Assembly: GCA_019247515.1 (NCBI GenBank)
Contig: JAFAOS010000354.1
Span: forward strand, 1 to 38,174
DNA: 38,174 nt
From: Chloroflexota bacterium
GTDB taxonomy: Bacteria; Chloroflexota; UBA6077; CF-72
Direction: 5' to 3'
Shown here: positions 15,902 through 24,289 of the stretch, piece after piece
Layout of the letters: every line of letters starts with the position of its first letter
Numbering within the stretch: position 1 is the first letter of the stretch
Position numbers and translations under genes: made by a program
Notes under the pieces: generated by a model
Told to the model about the DNA's origin: nothing
Database searches by the model: none
What the model saw: only the letters and a program-made list of their open reading frames with translations

Positions 15902-16917
15902 ATGACGATGTGGTCGAGGGACCTGGTACTGGTGCTGGCCGCGGTGGCTTGCCTGTTCCTGAACTATCCGGTCCTGCTGATCGTCGGGCCTGTGGCTTTG
16001 CGCGAAGCCGGTGGGGCGGCAGGCGACGCGGGCATCATGACCGCGTTCTTCTCCGGCGCGACCGTGTGCACCGAGCTTCTATCCCCTGGCCTGTTGGTGC
16101 GCGCCTCGCCTGCTCGCATGCTGGTGATGGCGCTGGGTGTCATGAGCCTCGGCACTCTCGCCTCGACGGCCGCGGTCGAAAACCCGACGGCCTTGCTCGC
16201 GCTCGCGCCCGTGCGGGGAATCGGCTTCGGGGCCGCAGTGGTGGCCATGTCAGTCCTGGTTACCGAGCTGGCGCCGCCTCGCCGCCGTGGTGCAGCGCTG
16301 GGGTGGCTCGGGCTCACCACCAGTCTTCCGAGTATGTTCGGGCCGGCGCTGGGCCTCGCCCTGCTAGCGCGTGTGGGCGCGGCCGGCGTCTTCGCGATGG
16401 GTGGCGTGGCGACACTGATCGGAATGGGACTCGCGGCACCCGTGCGCCAGGCGAGCGTGGCGCCGCCAGCGGAGTCGGGCTCGGTCTGGCGTGGGTTGAA
16501 GCGACGCGACATGCTCGGCCGCCGCGGCCGTTGGCGCTCGGTGGGACGCTGGCCGCGGTCGCGGCCCTGGTGCTCCTCGCCAGGGCAGCCGCAGCGCCTG
16601 AAGCGGACGCCGCCCTGTTGGTCGCCGGCGCGCTGTTCGGGGTCGGCCAGGGACTCGCCTCGGGTGCCCTGCAGGTGGGAATGCTCGATCAGAGCGATCC
16701 AGCGGGCGTGCGGCTGGGCAGCACGCTGTGGAATACCGGCGTCGACGCCGGCGTGAGTATCGGCGGCGTCGGACTGGCCCTGGTGGCGTCGCGCTACAAC
16801 CTGGAGGCGGTCTTCTGGGCGCTCCCGCTGTTCGCGGCCGCGAGTGCGGTGGTACTGGGGGTGGATTGGACGCGGTGCCTTCGTCCGGAATCGCGGCGGG
16901 CCGCCAGGTGCAAATGA
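15902..16917 (+). pseudogene. MFS transporter with internal deletion and frameshift
   Basis: The N-terminal half (ATG at 15902, six hydrophobic helices, segment GIGFGAAVVAMSVLVTELAP) is intact in one frame up to about 16530 (RRDMLGRRGRW). The C-terminal part continues in another frame (LALGGTLAAVAALVLLARAA, then SGALQVGMLDQSDPAG, then AVFWALPLFAAASAVVLG) to the stop at 16915-16917. Only four helices follow the join, where the family has six. Helices 7-8, roughly 55-60 residues, seem to be missing between RRDML and the GRRGRW that normally precedes helix 9. A deletion plus a frame change makes a working transporter unlikely. Repeat copy 4 lies just upstream. Confidence 0.75.
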
Positions 16918-17000
16918 GCCCCACTGTTGTCGCGCATCGAAACCACTGATGTAGCGCGCTGAAACTTGGCCGCCCAGGATCCAAGATGTCCGACTTGGGC

Positions 17001-17255
17001 TTACTCGGTCGAAATGTTGCCGAACATCAGGACCTTTCGCTCGAGGTCGAAGTTCACCTGCTTGCTGCGGTCGAGCAAGAGCACCAGCACCTGGGCGTCG
17101 TCGGCGCTGGGGCGCAGGACGTACTCGTCTGCCCCGTGATCGAGAATCAACTGCAGCGTGAGGGCGCCGGGCGCGCCACGCTCCTGCTCGGTCCAGGACG
17201 CCTGGACGTGTGTGACCTGTCTGACCTTGATCTGGCGCTCGGTCCTTTCCGACAT
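17001..17255 (-). CDS. Small conserved-looking protein of unknown function (84 aa)
   Basis: The protein starts at MSERTERQIKVRQVTHVQAS and ends VLMFGNISTE. It has an alternating beta-strand pattern (LTLQLILDHGADEYVLRP, then VLVLLLDRS) and charged residues, with no membrane segment and no cysteine. The frame is open further upstream, but that part is an antisense shadow of other sequence. The ATG at 17253-17255 has a GGACGGAG stretch just before it. I do not recognise the family. It is on the same strand as the VOC gene that precedes it. Confidence 0.55.
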   Translation of the reverse strand: MSERTERQIKVRQVTHVQASWTEQERGAPGALTLQLILDHGADEYVLRPSADDAQVLVLLLDRSKQVNFDLERKVLMFGNISTE

Positions 17256-17376
17256 CGCTCCGTCCTCTCCCCCTGGGGGCTGGCTCGCCGCCATTGGCAC
17301 GCGGCCAGCTTGCTTCGGGAGCAACAAACGTCGCAACCTACGTGCCAGACCGGCCGGCCGGTTCGGCTTGGCTCGC

Positions 17377-17802
17377 TTAGCGGGCCTCGTGCATCGCTGG
17401 CACGTACGAAATGCCCAGGATGACACCCTCAGGCGTCTGGAAACGCGCCACGGTCTGGCCCCAGGGCTCCGTACGCGCCGCGTGAAGCAGGTCGTAGCCT
17501 TTGTTCGACAGTTCCTCGGCGGCTGGCGCCACTGCCGATTGGGTTGGCACGTCAAACTCGATGCTGAGTTGGGGCAGGGGTCGATTGCTGGGCCACTGGC
17601 TGGTGCCAAAGCACGCCTGTGCGGCCTGGGCAAGAGGCCAGACACCGAAATGCCTGGCGCCGTCGACCTTTTCGGTGAAGACGTAGTCGTCACCGGGCGC
17701 CGCCGGCTCGAGCGGTAGACCGAGGGCATCGGTGTACAGGCGAGTGCTCTGCGATGGGTCCGGGGTGACAATGGCGATAGTCGAGATAAACTTCAGGTCC
17801 AT
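17377..17802 (-). CDS. VOC-superfamily (glyoxalase/bleomycin-resistance type) protein
   Basis: This 141-residue protein has the paired beta-alpha-beta-beta-beta modules of the vicinal oxygen chelate fold: a start FISTIAIVTPDPSQSTRLYT, the middle PLPQLSIEFDVP, and an end QTVARFQTPEGVILGISYVP. Members are metal-dependent lyases, isomerases, dioxygenases or binding proteins. Candidate metal ligands are not clear. I start at the ATG (17800-17802) because the fold begins directly after it. It is divergent from an AraC-type regulator only 21 bases away, so the two probably share control. Confidence 0.85.
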   Translation of the reverse strand: MDLKFISTIAIVTPDPSQSTRLYTDALGLPLEPAAPGDDYVFTEKVDGARHFGVWPLAQAAQACFGTSQWPSNRPLPQLSIEFDVPTQSAVAPAAEELSNKGYDLLHAARTEPWGQTVARFQTPEGVILGISYVPAMHEAR

Positions 17803-17823
17803 ACTTCTGGAGCCTACACACAC

Positions 17824-18594
17824 ATGACGGGGAGGGTCTTGCAGAAAACGGCCACCAATAGAGGGACGGCGGTTTATCGCGAGACAGCCCCGCATCCGGC
17901 GTTGGCAGATCGGGTGGTGTGCACGTGGGTGGATCCGGCTCGGCCGCGGCCGCAGCCTGTGCTACCTGACGCGTGCATTGACCTGGTCTGGGACGGGGCG
18001 ACGCTGGAGGTGGCTGGGCCAGATACCCATCCCGTGCCGATCGACGGTGACCGCACCTATGTCGGTGTCCGCTTTCGGCCAGGCGCGGCGCGTGCCTTTC
18101 TCGGCATTGGCAGTGATGAGGTGGTGGACGCGCGCGTGTCGCTCTCAGACGTCTGGGGCGATCGTGCGTCGTATGTGCAAGAGCAGTTGCTGGAGCGGCC
18201 TCAGGACGCAGTTGGCATCCTCGAACGTGCGCTCCTCGACCGAGTCGCCGTCGCGCCTGAGCCCGACCCGTACGTGCGCGGGCTGGTTGACCTTCTGGCG
18301 CGCGGCACGCCGCTGGCTGAGACCATCACGCATCTGGGTGTAAGCGAGCGAACCTTGCGCCGGCGCTGTGCGGTTGCCGTCGGCTACGGGCCGAAGACAC
18401 TCGAGCGCATCCTCCGCTTCCGTCGCGCCCTGCGTCTGCTGCGCAATCACCGCCCTCTGGCCGACGCCGCGTATCTCGCGGGCTATGTCGATCAGGCGCA
18501 CCTGACCAACGAATCCCAGCGCCTGGCAGGCCTGACCCCCGCGGCGTTGGCAGCACGCCCGAGCTTGAGCATCAGCACCAACGGCTGCAACTGA
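17824..18594 (+). CDS. AraC-family transcriptional regulator
   Basis: This 256-residue regulator has an N-terminal domain (ending near residue 120) like that of many AraC-type proteins with a DUF6597-like sensor: ALADRVVCTWV, LPDACIDLVWDG, YVGVRFRPGAARAFLG. The C-terminal AraC DNA-binding domain holds SERTLRRRC, then ERILRFRRALRLLR and DAAYLAGYVDQAHLTNESQR, with the second helix-turn-helix well kept. It is divergent from the VOC gene and likely controls it or itself. The ligand is unknown. Confidence 0.9.
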   Translation: MTGRVLQKTATNRGTAVYRETAPHPALADRVVCTWVDPARPRPQPVLPDACIDLVWDGATLEVAGPDTHPVPIDGDRTYVGVRFRPGAARAFLGIGSDEVVDARVSLSDVWGDRASYVQEQLLERPQDAVGILERALLDRVAVAPEPDPYVRGLVDLLARGTPLAETITHLGVSERTLRRRCAVAVGYGPKTLERILRFRRALRLLRNHRPLADAAYLAGYVDQAHLTNESQRLAGLTPAALAARPSLSISTNGCN

Positions 18595-18619
18595 CGCGCG
18601 GCCGCGGGGCCGGACAGGG

Positions 18620-18649
18620 TTGGCCACGAACGTGTCGCCGGCGTAGAAT
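18620..18649 (+). promoter_or_regulatory. Probable sigma-70-type promoter of the AlkB-like gene
   Basis: TTGGCC (18620-18625) and TAGAAT (18644-18649) are 18 bases apart, and the ATG follows 24 bases after the -10 box. The -10 box matches TATAAT at five of six positions; the -35 box matches four of six. This is one of the better promoter matches in the window. Confidence 0.45.
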
Positions 18650-18673
18650 GTCCGTTCTAGAGACAGACCGACC

Positions 18674-19327
18674 ATGTCGCAGACCATGCCCGCACCGCTC
18701 GTTTATCAGGCTTCCCTCTTCCACGACTCCCTCGCGACGCCGGAATTCGATTTTTCGGGCGCCAGACGCATCGCGCTCGACAGCCGCTCGTGGATCGAGC
18801 ACATTCCTGACTGGCTCGAGCACCCGGACGCGCGGTTTCGTGAGCTCATGGAGGTCGCCCCGTGGCTGCAGCGGGATCGCTGGATGTACACGCGCACGGT
18901 GATCGAGCCACGCCTCACGGCGGACTACTCGGACCTGGCCGAGGCGCCGCGGAGCTTACGCGCCATGGCCGCGGCGCTGTCGGAGCACTACGGCGTCAAC
19001 TATCGCTCGCTGTGGGTCAACCTGTATCGCGATCAGCATGACTCAACGGCGTGGCACGGCGACAACATCGGTCGAATCCAGGCCGAAAGCATCGTGCCCG
19101 TGCTCACGCTCGGGGCCAGCCGCCGCTTTCTCATGCGTCCCACTCACGGCGGGGCCACCTCGACCTTCCGCCCCGCCTCGGGCGACCTGATCGTGATGGG
19201 CGGGCGCGCGCAGCGCGATTGGCGGCACTGCGTGCCGAAGGAGTCGACGCCGAGCGGGCCGCGGATCAGTATCAACTTCGCACCCGAGCAGCATCGAGCG
19301 CTGCGCAGCATGCGGTACATGGACTAG
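18674..19327 (+). CDS. AlkB-like Fe(II)/2-oxoglutarate-dependent dioxygenase
   Basis: This 217-residue protein matches the AlkB family, which repairs alkylated bases by oxidative demethylation. The metal triad is visible: His128 and Asp130 in AWHGDN, and His185 in DWRHCVPK. YRSLWVNLYRD precedes it, as in the family. Arg197 (PRISINF) is the 2-oxoglutarate salt-bridge residue. The second Arg of the usual R-x5-R motif is Ala203 here, which may change substrate handling. The start at 18674 lies downstream of a good promoter. Its stop overlaps the convergent HEAT-repeat gene by four bases. The family call is safe; DNA repair is likely but not shown. Confidence 0.88.
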   Translation: MSQTMPAPLVYQASLFHDSLATPEFDFSGARRIALDSRSWIEHIPDWLEHPDARFRELMEVAPWLQRDRWMYTRTVIEPRLTADYSDLAEAPRSLRAMAAALSEHYGVNYRSLWVNLYRDQHDSTAWHGDNIGRIQAESIVPVLTLGASRRFLMRPTHGGATSTFRPASGDLIVMGGRAQRDWRHCVPKESTPSGPRISINFAPEQHRALRSMRYMD

Positions 19328-20319
19328 CGGCCGGACAGGAGCGCGTGAAACCTGTCTTCGAACTGGCGCTGCAGCACGGGATCGTCGCGGGCGGCTACAG
19401 CTTCGGCGGCTTTCATGCGCGACTCTGGACCGAAGCGGCTGGTCGATAGCGCGGTGATGGCGGTCTCGGCGAGTGTGGTCGGCTCGTCGCGAACGGCCTG
19501 CAGCAGGAAGTCAGCCGAATCCGGGACAGGTGAGGCGCCCAGGCCGATGAGGATCGCGCGCCGGATGTCGATTGACACGAGCTCGCTTTGCCAGAAGTTG
19601 CGCAGGACGGCGATCGCCTCCGGCGCGCGGCACTGCGCCAGGGCGCTGGCGGCCTCCAGCTGGACCTCGACATTCCCATGCTGCAGAAAACGGCTGACGA
19701 AGGTGACGCTGCCTTCGGGCGCCAGACTGAGTAGCGAGGCGCAGCACTGGCCCATGACCTCGGGCTCGGCGTCGCCGGTCAGGAGTTTCAGTCGCAGCAA
19801 GAGCGCGCCTTCGGGTCGATTGAGCTGGTCGATGGCGATGGCGGAATCGATGCGGGCGGTCTTGTCGGGATCGGCCAGGCCGTCGGCGAGGTAGCGCAGG
19901 ATCTCCAGGTCGTCCAGGATGCAGTCGGTCAGGGCGCGCGCGCACGTCCCGCGCAACTGGCCGGCAGTGTCGGCGCGACCGCCCCAGGCTGGCTCGAGCT
20001 GCACGTGGGTGATGCCGCGAATGTACGGGTCCGCGACGTGGTGATCCAGGTCACGCAAGGCTCGGACCAGGCCGAGCTTGGCCAGGCACTGTGGATCGGA
20101 CTTCGCGGGATCGACGAAGAAGCGCTGGTAGGCGTCGAGCAGGTCGGGAATCAGGTCGTCGAAGCGCAGATCGGCGACGATCGCGCCGGCGCGGGCGACA
20201 AGGAAGTTGTTGCGTTCCTTCAGAGCGGTGCGCAGCCGTGAGCGGGTTGCCTGGGCATCTGGCGAGCGGCGGAGCGCGTCGAGGGCTTCGATCTTCCTGT
20301 CGAACGCCTGCCTCGCCAT
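19324..20319 (-). CDS. HEAT-repeat protein
   Basis: This 331-residue all-helical protein has HEAT/PBS-lyase-like repeats, for example RIDSAIAIDQLNRPEGALLL, EVMGQCCASLLSLAPEG, VEVQLEAASALAQCRAPEAI and TLAETAITALSTSRFGPE. Such repeats form scaffolds for protein contacts; a few are enzymes of phycobilin chemistry, which I do not infer here. There is no signal peptide and no membrane segment. It starts 12 bases after the stop of the ATPase gene, so the two are probably co-transcribed and may act together. Confidence 0.8.
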   Translation of the reverse strand: MARQAFDRKIEALDALRRSPDAQATRSRLRTALKERNNFLVARAGAIVADLRFDDLIPDLLDAYQRFFVDPAKSDPQCLAKLGLVRALRDLDHHVADPYIRGITHVQLEPAWGGRADTAGQLRGTCARALTDCILDDLEILRYLADGLADPDKTARIDSAIAIDQLNRPEGALLLRLKLLTGDAEPEVMGQCCASLLSLAPEGSVTFVSRFLQHGNVEVQLEAASALAQCRAPEAIAVLRNFWQSELVSIDIRRAILIGLGASPVPDSADFLLQAVRDEPTTLAETAITALSTSRFGPESRMKAAEAVAARDDPVLQRQFEDRFHALLSGR

Positions 20320-20331
20320 CGGCTGGTCGGC

Positions 20332-20997
20332 TCAGGGCCGCGGCGCAAGCGTGGTGAGCTGGCGGGCGCGGTCTCCGATCGCGCGCTGGACCAGGCCAGC
20401 CTCGCTACCTGACCACCGAGCGAGCGCTTCGGCGCCCGCTGGAACCAGGCGCAGCTCTTCGTCGGCACGCGTGGTCAGGATGGTCAGCTCGCCATCCGGG
20501 GTACGCAGGCCCAGCTCCACGACGCGACGGACGATGTCGACGCCGCGCCAGCCAGCCGAGATCACCGCGAAGACAAATGGCGCGGTTACCTCCGCCGGGT
20601 CGAGGTCAGCTTCGTAGCACATCACGCGCACCGCCTCGGCGGCGTCACGGGCGTGCAGCGTCCCGAGCATGCGGACACCGGTCTGCAGCAGCGCGAACGC
20701 TCGCCGCGCCGCCGCGCCGCACAGGTAGACCGGCATGTGCGGGCTCAGCTCGTTGACCAGCAAGTAGCGCGCGCCCGGGGCGGGCGGCACCTCGAGGCGA
20801 TCCCGGCCACCCGACGTGACGTAGACGTGGGCGTCCTCTGGCAGGAACTCGAGAAGCGCGTTGGCGACCGTGGACTTGCCCGCGCCGGGTGGACCCGCGG
20901 CGACGAACACCGATGCGCCACGATCGATGGCCCACCACAGCGTCGCGGCGGCTTCGGGGCTGAGCGTGCCGCATGCCAGCAGGTCGGCGATGGTCAT
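20332..20997 (-). CDS. Stand-alone P-loop ATPase, type II/IV secretion (GspE/PilT) type
   Basis: This 221-residue protein contains only the ATPase core of the secretion-ATPase family. The Walker A motif is GPPGAGKST (35-43). The His-box-like GTLHARDAAEAVRVM (112-126) matches the GTxHAxxxxEAxxRL signature of GspE/PilT proteins. A Walker B-like stretch YLLVNELSPHMPVY lies between. Family proteins usually exceed 350 residues because of an N-terminal domain, which is missing; the frame stays open upstream but without relevant content, so I start at the ATG 20995-20997. It lies between a small membrane protein gene and the HEAT gene on one strand. The role is unknown. No pilin or secretion genes adjoin it. 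Confidence 0.7.
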   Translation of the reverse strand: MTIADLLACGTLSPEAAATLWWAIDRGASVFVAAGPPGAGKSTVANALLEFLPEDAHVYVTSGGRDRLEVPPAPGARYLLVNELSPHMPVYLCGAAARRAFALLQTGVRMLGTLHARDAAEAVRVMCYEADLDPAEVTAPFVFAVISAGWRGVDIVRRVVELGLRTPDGELTILTTRADEELRLVPAGAEALARWSGSEAGLVQRAIGDRARQLTTLAPRP

Positions 20998-21035
20998 CGT
21001 GCCGCGCAACGTCCCGCGCCACGGCCAGAAATCGT

Positions 21036-21572
21036 TCAGGACCTGCACGCTGCCCGAAACGCCGCGGCGGCGGCGACGCCATACACCAGGTGCGCGCTGA
21101 GATCGTCCCACAGCGTCTTTGCAGGGTAGGACCAGATCGGCTTGTAGACACCCGCGATTGGCAACGACACGTAGCTGGCAAGCCAGACCAGCACGCCGAG
21201 GAGCGGAGCCTGCCACGGGCGCATTCGCGATGCCGAACCAAGCGCCAGGCCGAACACGGCGCCCCACTGCACGCCGTAGCCCCAGTGCATCAGGTTGGTG
21301 GTCAGTCTGACCTGACTGACGGGCAGCTCCCTCTGGGTGACCGTCTCGAACAGCAGCTTGCCGACCCTGGCGGGCGCGGGCGCGGCGTCCCACGCGTCCA
21401 GACCGGAGGCAAGCTCCCAGTCGGCGAAGCTGCTCTCGCCGCCGCCGCGCCTGTAGCGGACGAACCACACCAGGTCCATAGCCAGGGTCCCGGCAACGCC
21501 AGCGAGGAGGCCGCAGACAAGGGAGCGGAACAATGAGGTCACCGGGCTAACAGCGTAACGCCGATGTCGCAA
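21036..21572 (-). CDS. Small integral membrane protein, unrecognised
   Basis: This 178-residue protein has three or four hydrophobic helices: one near the start (SLVCGLLAGVAGTLAMDLVW), one around LMHWGYGVQWGAVFGLALG, one at PLLGVLVWLASYVSLP, and a last one in LVYGVAAAAAFRAA. Between the first and second is a polar stretch. I do not recognise a family with certainty; YagU-like membrane proteins show a similar layout. It lies 38 bases upstream of the ATPase gene on the same strand, suggesting a membrane anchor for that system. Confidence 0.65.
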   Translation of the reverse strand: MRHRRYAVSPVTSLFRSLVCGLLAGVAGTLAMDLVWFVRYRRGGGESSFADWELASGLDAWDAAPAPARVGKLLFETVTQRELPVSQVRLTTNLMHWGYGVQWGAVFGLALGSASRMRPWQAPLLGVLVWLASYVSLPIAGVYKPIWSYPAKTLWDDLSAHLVYGVAAAAAFRAACRS

Positions 21573-21625
21573 TCCTGAGGAGCACTCTCAACATTCCTGA
21601 CGTTGTGCCACGTCACCATGCGGGG

Positions 21626-22684
21626 TCACTGGTCGGTTTGGGCACCCGGTGATCGCGTGAGCCAGTGCTCGTACAGGTCCGCGACGACCTCGTCGATCGG
21701 GGCGCGGTGCGTCTCCACGTCCAGGACCTCGGTTTGGGCCGACGCCTGCTCCAGCAGGTCCGAGAGCTTCACGGCCGCGGCATCGAATGTGAACTCGTGC
21801 CGGCCTGCGTCGGTGCGCAACAGCTCCGCCCCCATTAGCCGAGGCGGCGCTTCCGACGTCGTCTCCAGCGTCAGGACGCGGTGCTTGCTCAGCAGCCGAC
21901 GCAGGTCGGCGAAGACGCCGTCGAAGGCAATCTGACCTTCGTGCAGCAGGACGATGCGGCCGGCGAGCTGCTCGAGCTCGGCCATGTCGTGGCTGGTGAC
22001 GATGACGCTCAGGCCGCGCTCGCGGTTCAGGTCCTTGATGAAAGACAGGATGCGACGGCGAGCGAGCACGTCCAGGCCGAGCGTCGGCTCATCGAGCAGC
22101 AGGAGCTCCGGTTCGTGCAGCAGTGCCAGGGCAAGGTCGGCGCGCATGCGCTGGCCGAGGCTGAGCTCGCGCGCGAGCGTGCGATAGATGTCGTCGAGAC
22201 CGAGCAGCTCGCGGACCAGACCCAGCATGCGGTCATACCGTGGCTGGGGGATGTTCCACACGACGCGCTTCCATTCGAACGTCGCGGCGATCGGATGGTC
22301 CCACCACAGCTCGGTGCGCTGGCCGAACACGACCCCCACTCGGCCGACGTAGCGCACCCGGTCGCGCACCGGGTCCAGACCGAGGGAGCGCACCGAGCCG
22401 CTGTCGGGGGCCAGCAATCCCGAAAGCAGCTTGATGGTGGTGCTCTTGCCCGCGCCGTTGGGCCCGGCGTACGCGACGATCTCGCCGCGCCGAACTGTCA
22501 GGTCGATGCCGTGCAGCGCCTGAACGACGCGGATTTCGGGGTGCAGCAGGTTGCGCAGGACGTCGCGCAGGTCGGCTGAGCGCACCCGCTGGCGATAGGT
22601 CTTGCGCACACCGCGAAGCTCAACGACGGTGTCCGTATTCGAGATAGCGGCTCGAGCCGGTGCGGCCGTAGTGACGGAGTCCAC
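21626..22684 (-). CDS. ABC-2-type exporter, ATP-binding subunit
   Basis: This 352-residue ATPase has the Walker A GPNGAGKS (74-81), the signature LSLGQ, the Walker B LLLLDEPTLGLD and the H-loop VTSHDM. A C-terminal part of about 100 residues after FDGVFADLRR resembles that of NatA/DrrA-like exporters. With two adjacent DUF990-type permease genes it forms an exporter; relatives export drugs, viologens or lipids. I chose the GTG at 22684; the frame is open to 22768, but that part is antisense to no known domain and too basic. It overlaps the permease gene by 65 bases, which suggests translational coupling. The cargo is unknown. Confidence 0.85.
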   Translation of the reverse strand: MDSVTTAAPARAAISNTDTVVELRGVRKTYRQRVRSADLRDVLRNLLHPEIRVVQALHGIDLTVRRGEIVAYAGPNGAGKSTTIKLLSGLLAPDSGSVRSLGLDPVRDRVRYVGRVGVVFGQRTELWWDHPIAATFEWKRVVWNIPQPRYDRMLGLVRELLGLDDIYRTLARELSLGQRMRADLALALLHEPELLLLDEPTLGLDVLARRRILSFIKDLNRERGLSVIVTSHDMAELEQLAGRIVLLHEGQIAFDGVFADLRRLLSKHRVLTLETTSEAPPRLMGAELLRTDAGRHEFTFDAAAVKLSDLLEQASAQTEVLDVETHRAPIDEVVADLYEHWLTRSPGAQTDQ

Positions 22685-23474
22685 GAGTGAAGGTCCAGGC
22701 GGCGAATGTCGCGAATAATAGGGCCGCGGCGGGCAGGGCTGCCGCCTCGACCCACGACACGGGCGCAACCCCCAGCAGCACGCGTGTCGGGTACCAGGCG
22801 ATCAGACCCGCCGGCACGATCGTCAGCAGGCTGGTCAACGCCAGGCCCGAGAGGCCGTCGAGCGGGAAAGGGATCAGCGTTTGCAGCATGTCCCAGCTGT
22901 GCGAGTTGATCTCCTCGGCGGCGCGCGGCGCCCAGAATGCGACGCTGCCCCACGCGTACTCAAAGGACTGCACGATCACCACCGACGCGAGCACGTCCAC
23001 GACAAACAATGCCCACCACGCCGCCGACGGTGTCATGTCGAGCTGCTGGCCGGACCAGATCAGCAGGAACGCGGCCGGCGCCAACATGCTGGAGCCCGAC
23101 ACGGGGGCGAAGCCCTCGGTCACGAGCGCCGCCCACAGCGGCTGAGGTTGGATCAGCAGGTGATCGAGCTGGCCCCGGCCGATGCGTCGACTGATGTGCG
23201 CCAGGTTGTAGCTGAAAAACACGGTGACGAGCATCCGCACCAGCATGGCGTAGCCGAGCAGGAACAGGATCTGAGGCCGCGACCAGGCACCGATCCCGTC
23301 GAAGCGGGCGGCGAGCAGAAAGGTGGCGGTCGCGGCGGCCGCGCCAATGACGAGCTCGGCCAGGTAGTAGGTGAACGCGACCCCCGGCCCGCGAGCGATG
23401 TACAGCAGGTCCATGCCGGCGTACAGCCGCCACAGGCGCCCGAGCTGCGTTGGCGTAAAGGTGCTGCTAGCCAC
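22620..23474 (-). CDS. ABC-2-type exporter permease (DUF990 family), second subunit
   Basis: This 284-residue integral membrane protein has about six helices (for example PQILFLLGYAMLVRMLVTVF and LALTSLLTIVPAGLIAWYP). The cytoplasmic loop RIGRGQLDHLLIQPQPLW is the conserved coupling stretch of the DUF990/ABC-2 family. It overlaps the first permease gene by eight bases upstream and the ATPase gene downstream, so the three form one operon. No signal peptide or lipobox is seen. It is likely one half of a heterodimeric export channel. Confidence 0.85.
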   Translation of the reverse strand: MASSTFTPTQLGRLWRLYAGMDLLYIARGPGVAFTYYLAELVIGAAAATATFLLAARFDGIGAWSRPQILFLLGYAMLVRMLVTVFFSYNLAHISRRIGRGQLDHLLIQPQPLWAALVTEGFAPVSGSSMLAPAAFLLIWSGQQLDMTPSAAWWALFVVDVLASVVIVQSFEYAWGSVAFWAPRAAEEINSHSWDMLQTLIPFPLDGLSGLALTSLLTIVPAGLIAWYPTRVLLGVAPVSWVEAAALPAAALLFATFAAWTFTRGLRHYGRTGSSRYLEYGHRR

Positions 23475-24264
23475 CGTGACTGACCAGCTTTTCGCGATTG
23501 GCGTCCCACAGCCACACGCCGAAAGGCCACAGGACGGCGAGCCAGACGAGCTGGCTGGCCAGCAGCGTCAGCGGGTTGCCGGCGGCGGTATAGATTGCCA
23601 GCGGCGCCCAGGCCATCGCGGCGAACGGCAGCCAGGCGAAGAGCTCGCCAAGGCCCCACGGGTAGTACGCCAGTGGCAAAAGCGCGCCCGAGAGCAACAG
23701 GGCTATTGCCGTGCGAATCCACTCGATGAGCCAGACTGGCTGATCGAGTCCAACGATCACCGCGCCGGTAATCAACTCCATCGCCAGGCCAACCAGGATT
23801 GCCAGAGCCAGGCTCACGACGAACAGCGCGCCCAGTCCGGGCGAGACCGGGCGGGGGTCGACGCCCAGCAGCGGCGCCATGGCGAGCAGCGGGAGCGAAA
23901 ACAGGACGAAGTCGATGCACCACGGCCCGACCATCTCGGCGCTGAGCTGGCGCACCAGACCCATTGGCCGCAGGAAACGGATGACCAGCGTGCCTTCCCA
24001 GAAGGCCAGGTTCAGGCTGGTGCGCACGTTCAGCTGTTCGGCGAAGACCTCGGCGATAAGCGTGTAGGTCAGCACGCCGGCGAGGCTGAGCGGTCCGCTG
24101 TTGACGCGGTCCACGAGCACGTAGCGCCACAGCGCGAGAAGGACCAGGACGCGGAGCAGGCGCAGCGCGTAGGTGAGCAGAAAGCCGGGGTGATCGGTGG
24201 TCGCGGCGGCCGCCATGGAGGCCGTTTTGAGGTAGGCATTGTCGGGCAGCCGCGGTCGGAGCAT
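23467..24264 (-). CDS. ABC-2-type exporter permease (DUF990 family), first subunit
   Basis: This 265-residue membrane protein is the partner of the next gene. The coupling segment FWEGTLVIRFLRPMGLVRQL corresponds to RRIGRGQLDHLLIQPQPLW there. Six hydrophobic helices follow the usual DUF990 layout, ending VWLAVLWPFGVWLW. An internal ATG 16 codons in (MAAAATTDHPGF) is an alternative start. It begins 25 bases after the stop of the PEP-mutase-family gene and may be co-transcribed with it. Confidence 0.85.
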   Translation of the reverse strand: MLRPRLPDNAYLKTASMAAAATTDHPGFLLTYALRLLRVLVLLALWRYVLVDRVNSGPLSLAGVLTYTLIAEVFAEQLNVRTSLNLAFWEGTLVIRFLRPMGLVRQLSAEMVGPWCIDFVLFSLPLLAMAPLLGVDPRPVSPGLGALFVVSLALAILVGLAMELITGAVIVGLDQPVWLIEWIRTAIALLLSGALLPLAYYPWGLGELFAWLPFAAMAWAPLAIYTAAGNPLTLLASQLVWLAVLWPFGVWLWDANREKLVSHGG

Positions 24265-24289
24265 AGCCAGGTACGAGTGGCGCCGCGGC

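Noticed and set aside
17256..17771. Upstream extension of the 84-residue protein to 256 residues
   Set aside because: The extension is out of frame with, and overlaps, the VOC gene on the same strand; its composition is shadow-like (Arg/Pro/Ser-rich).
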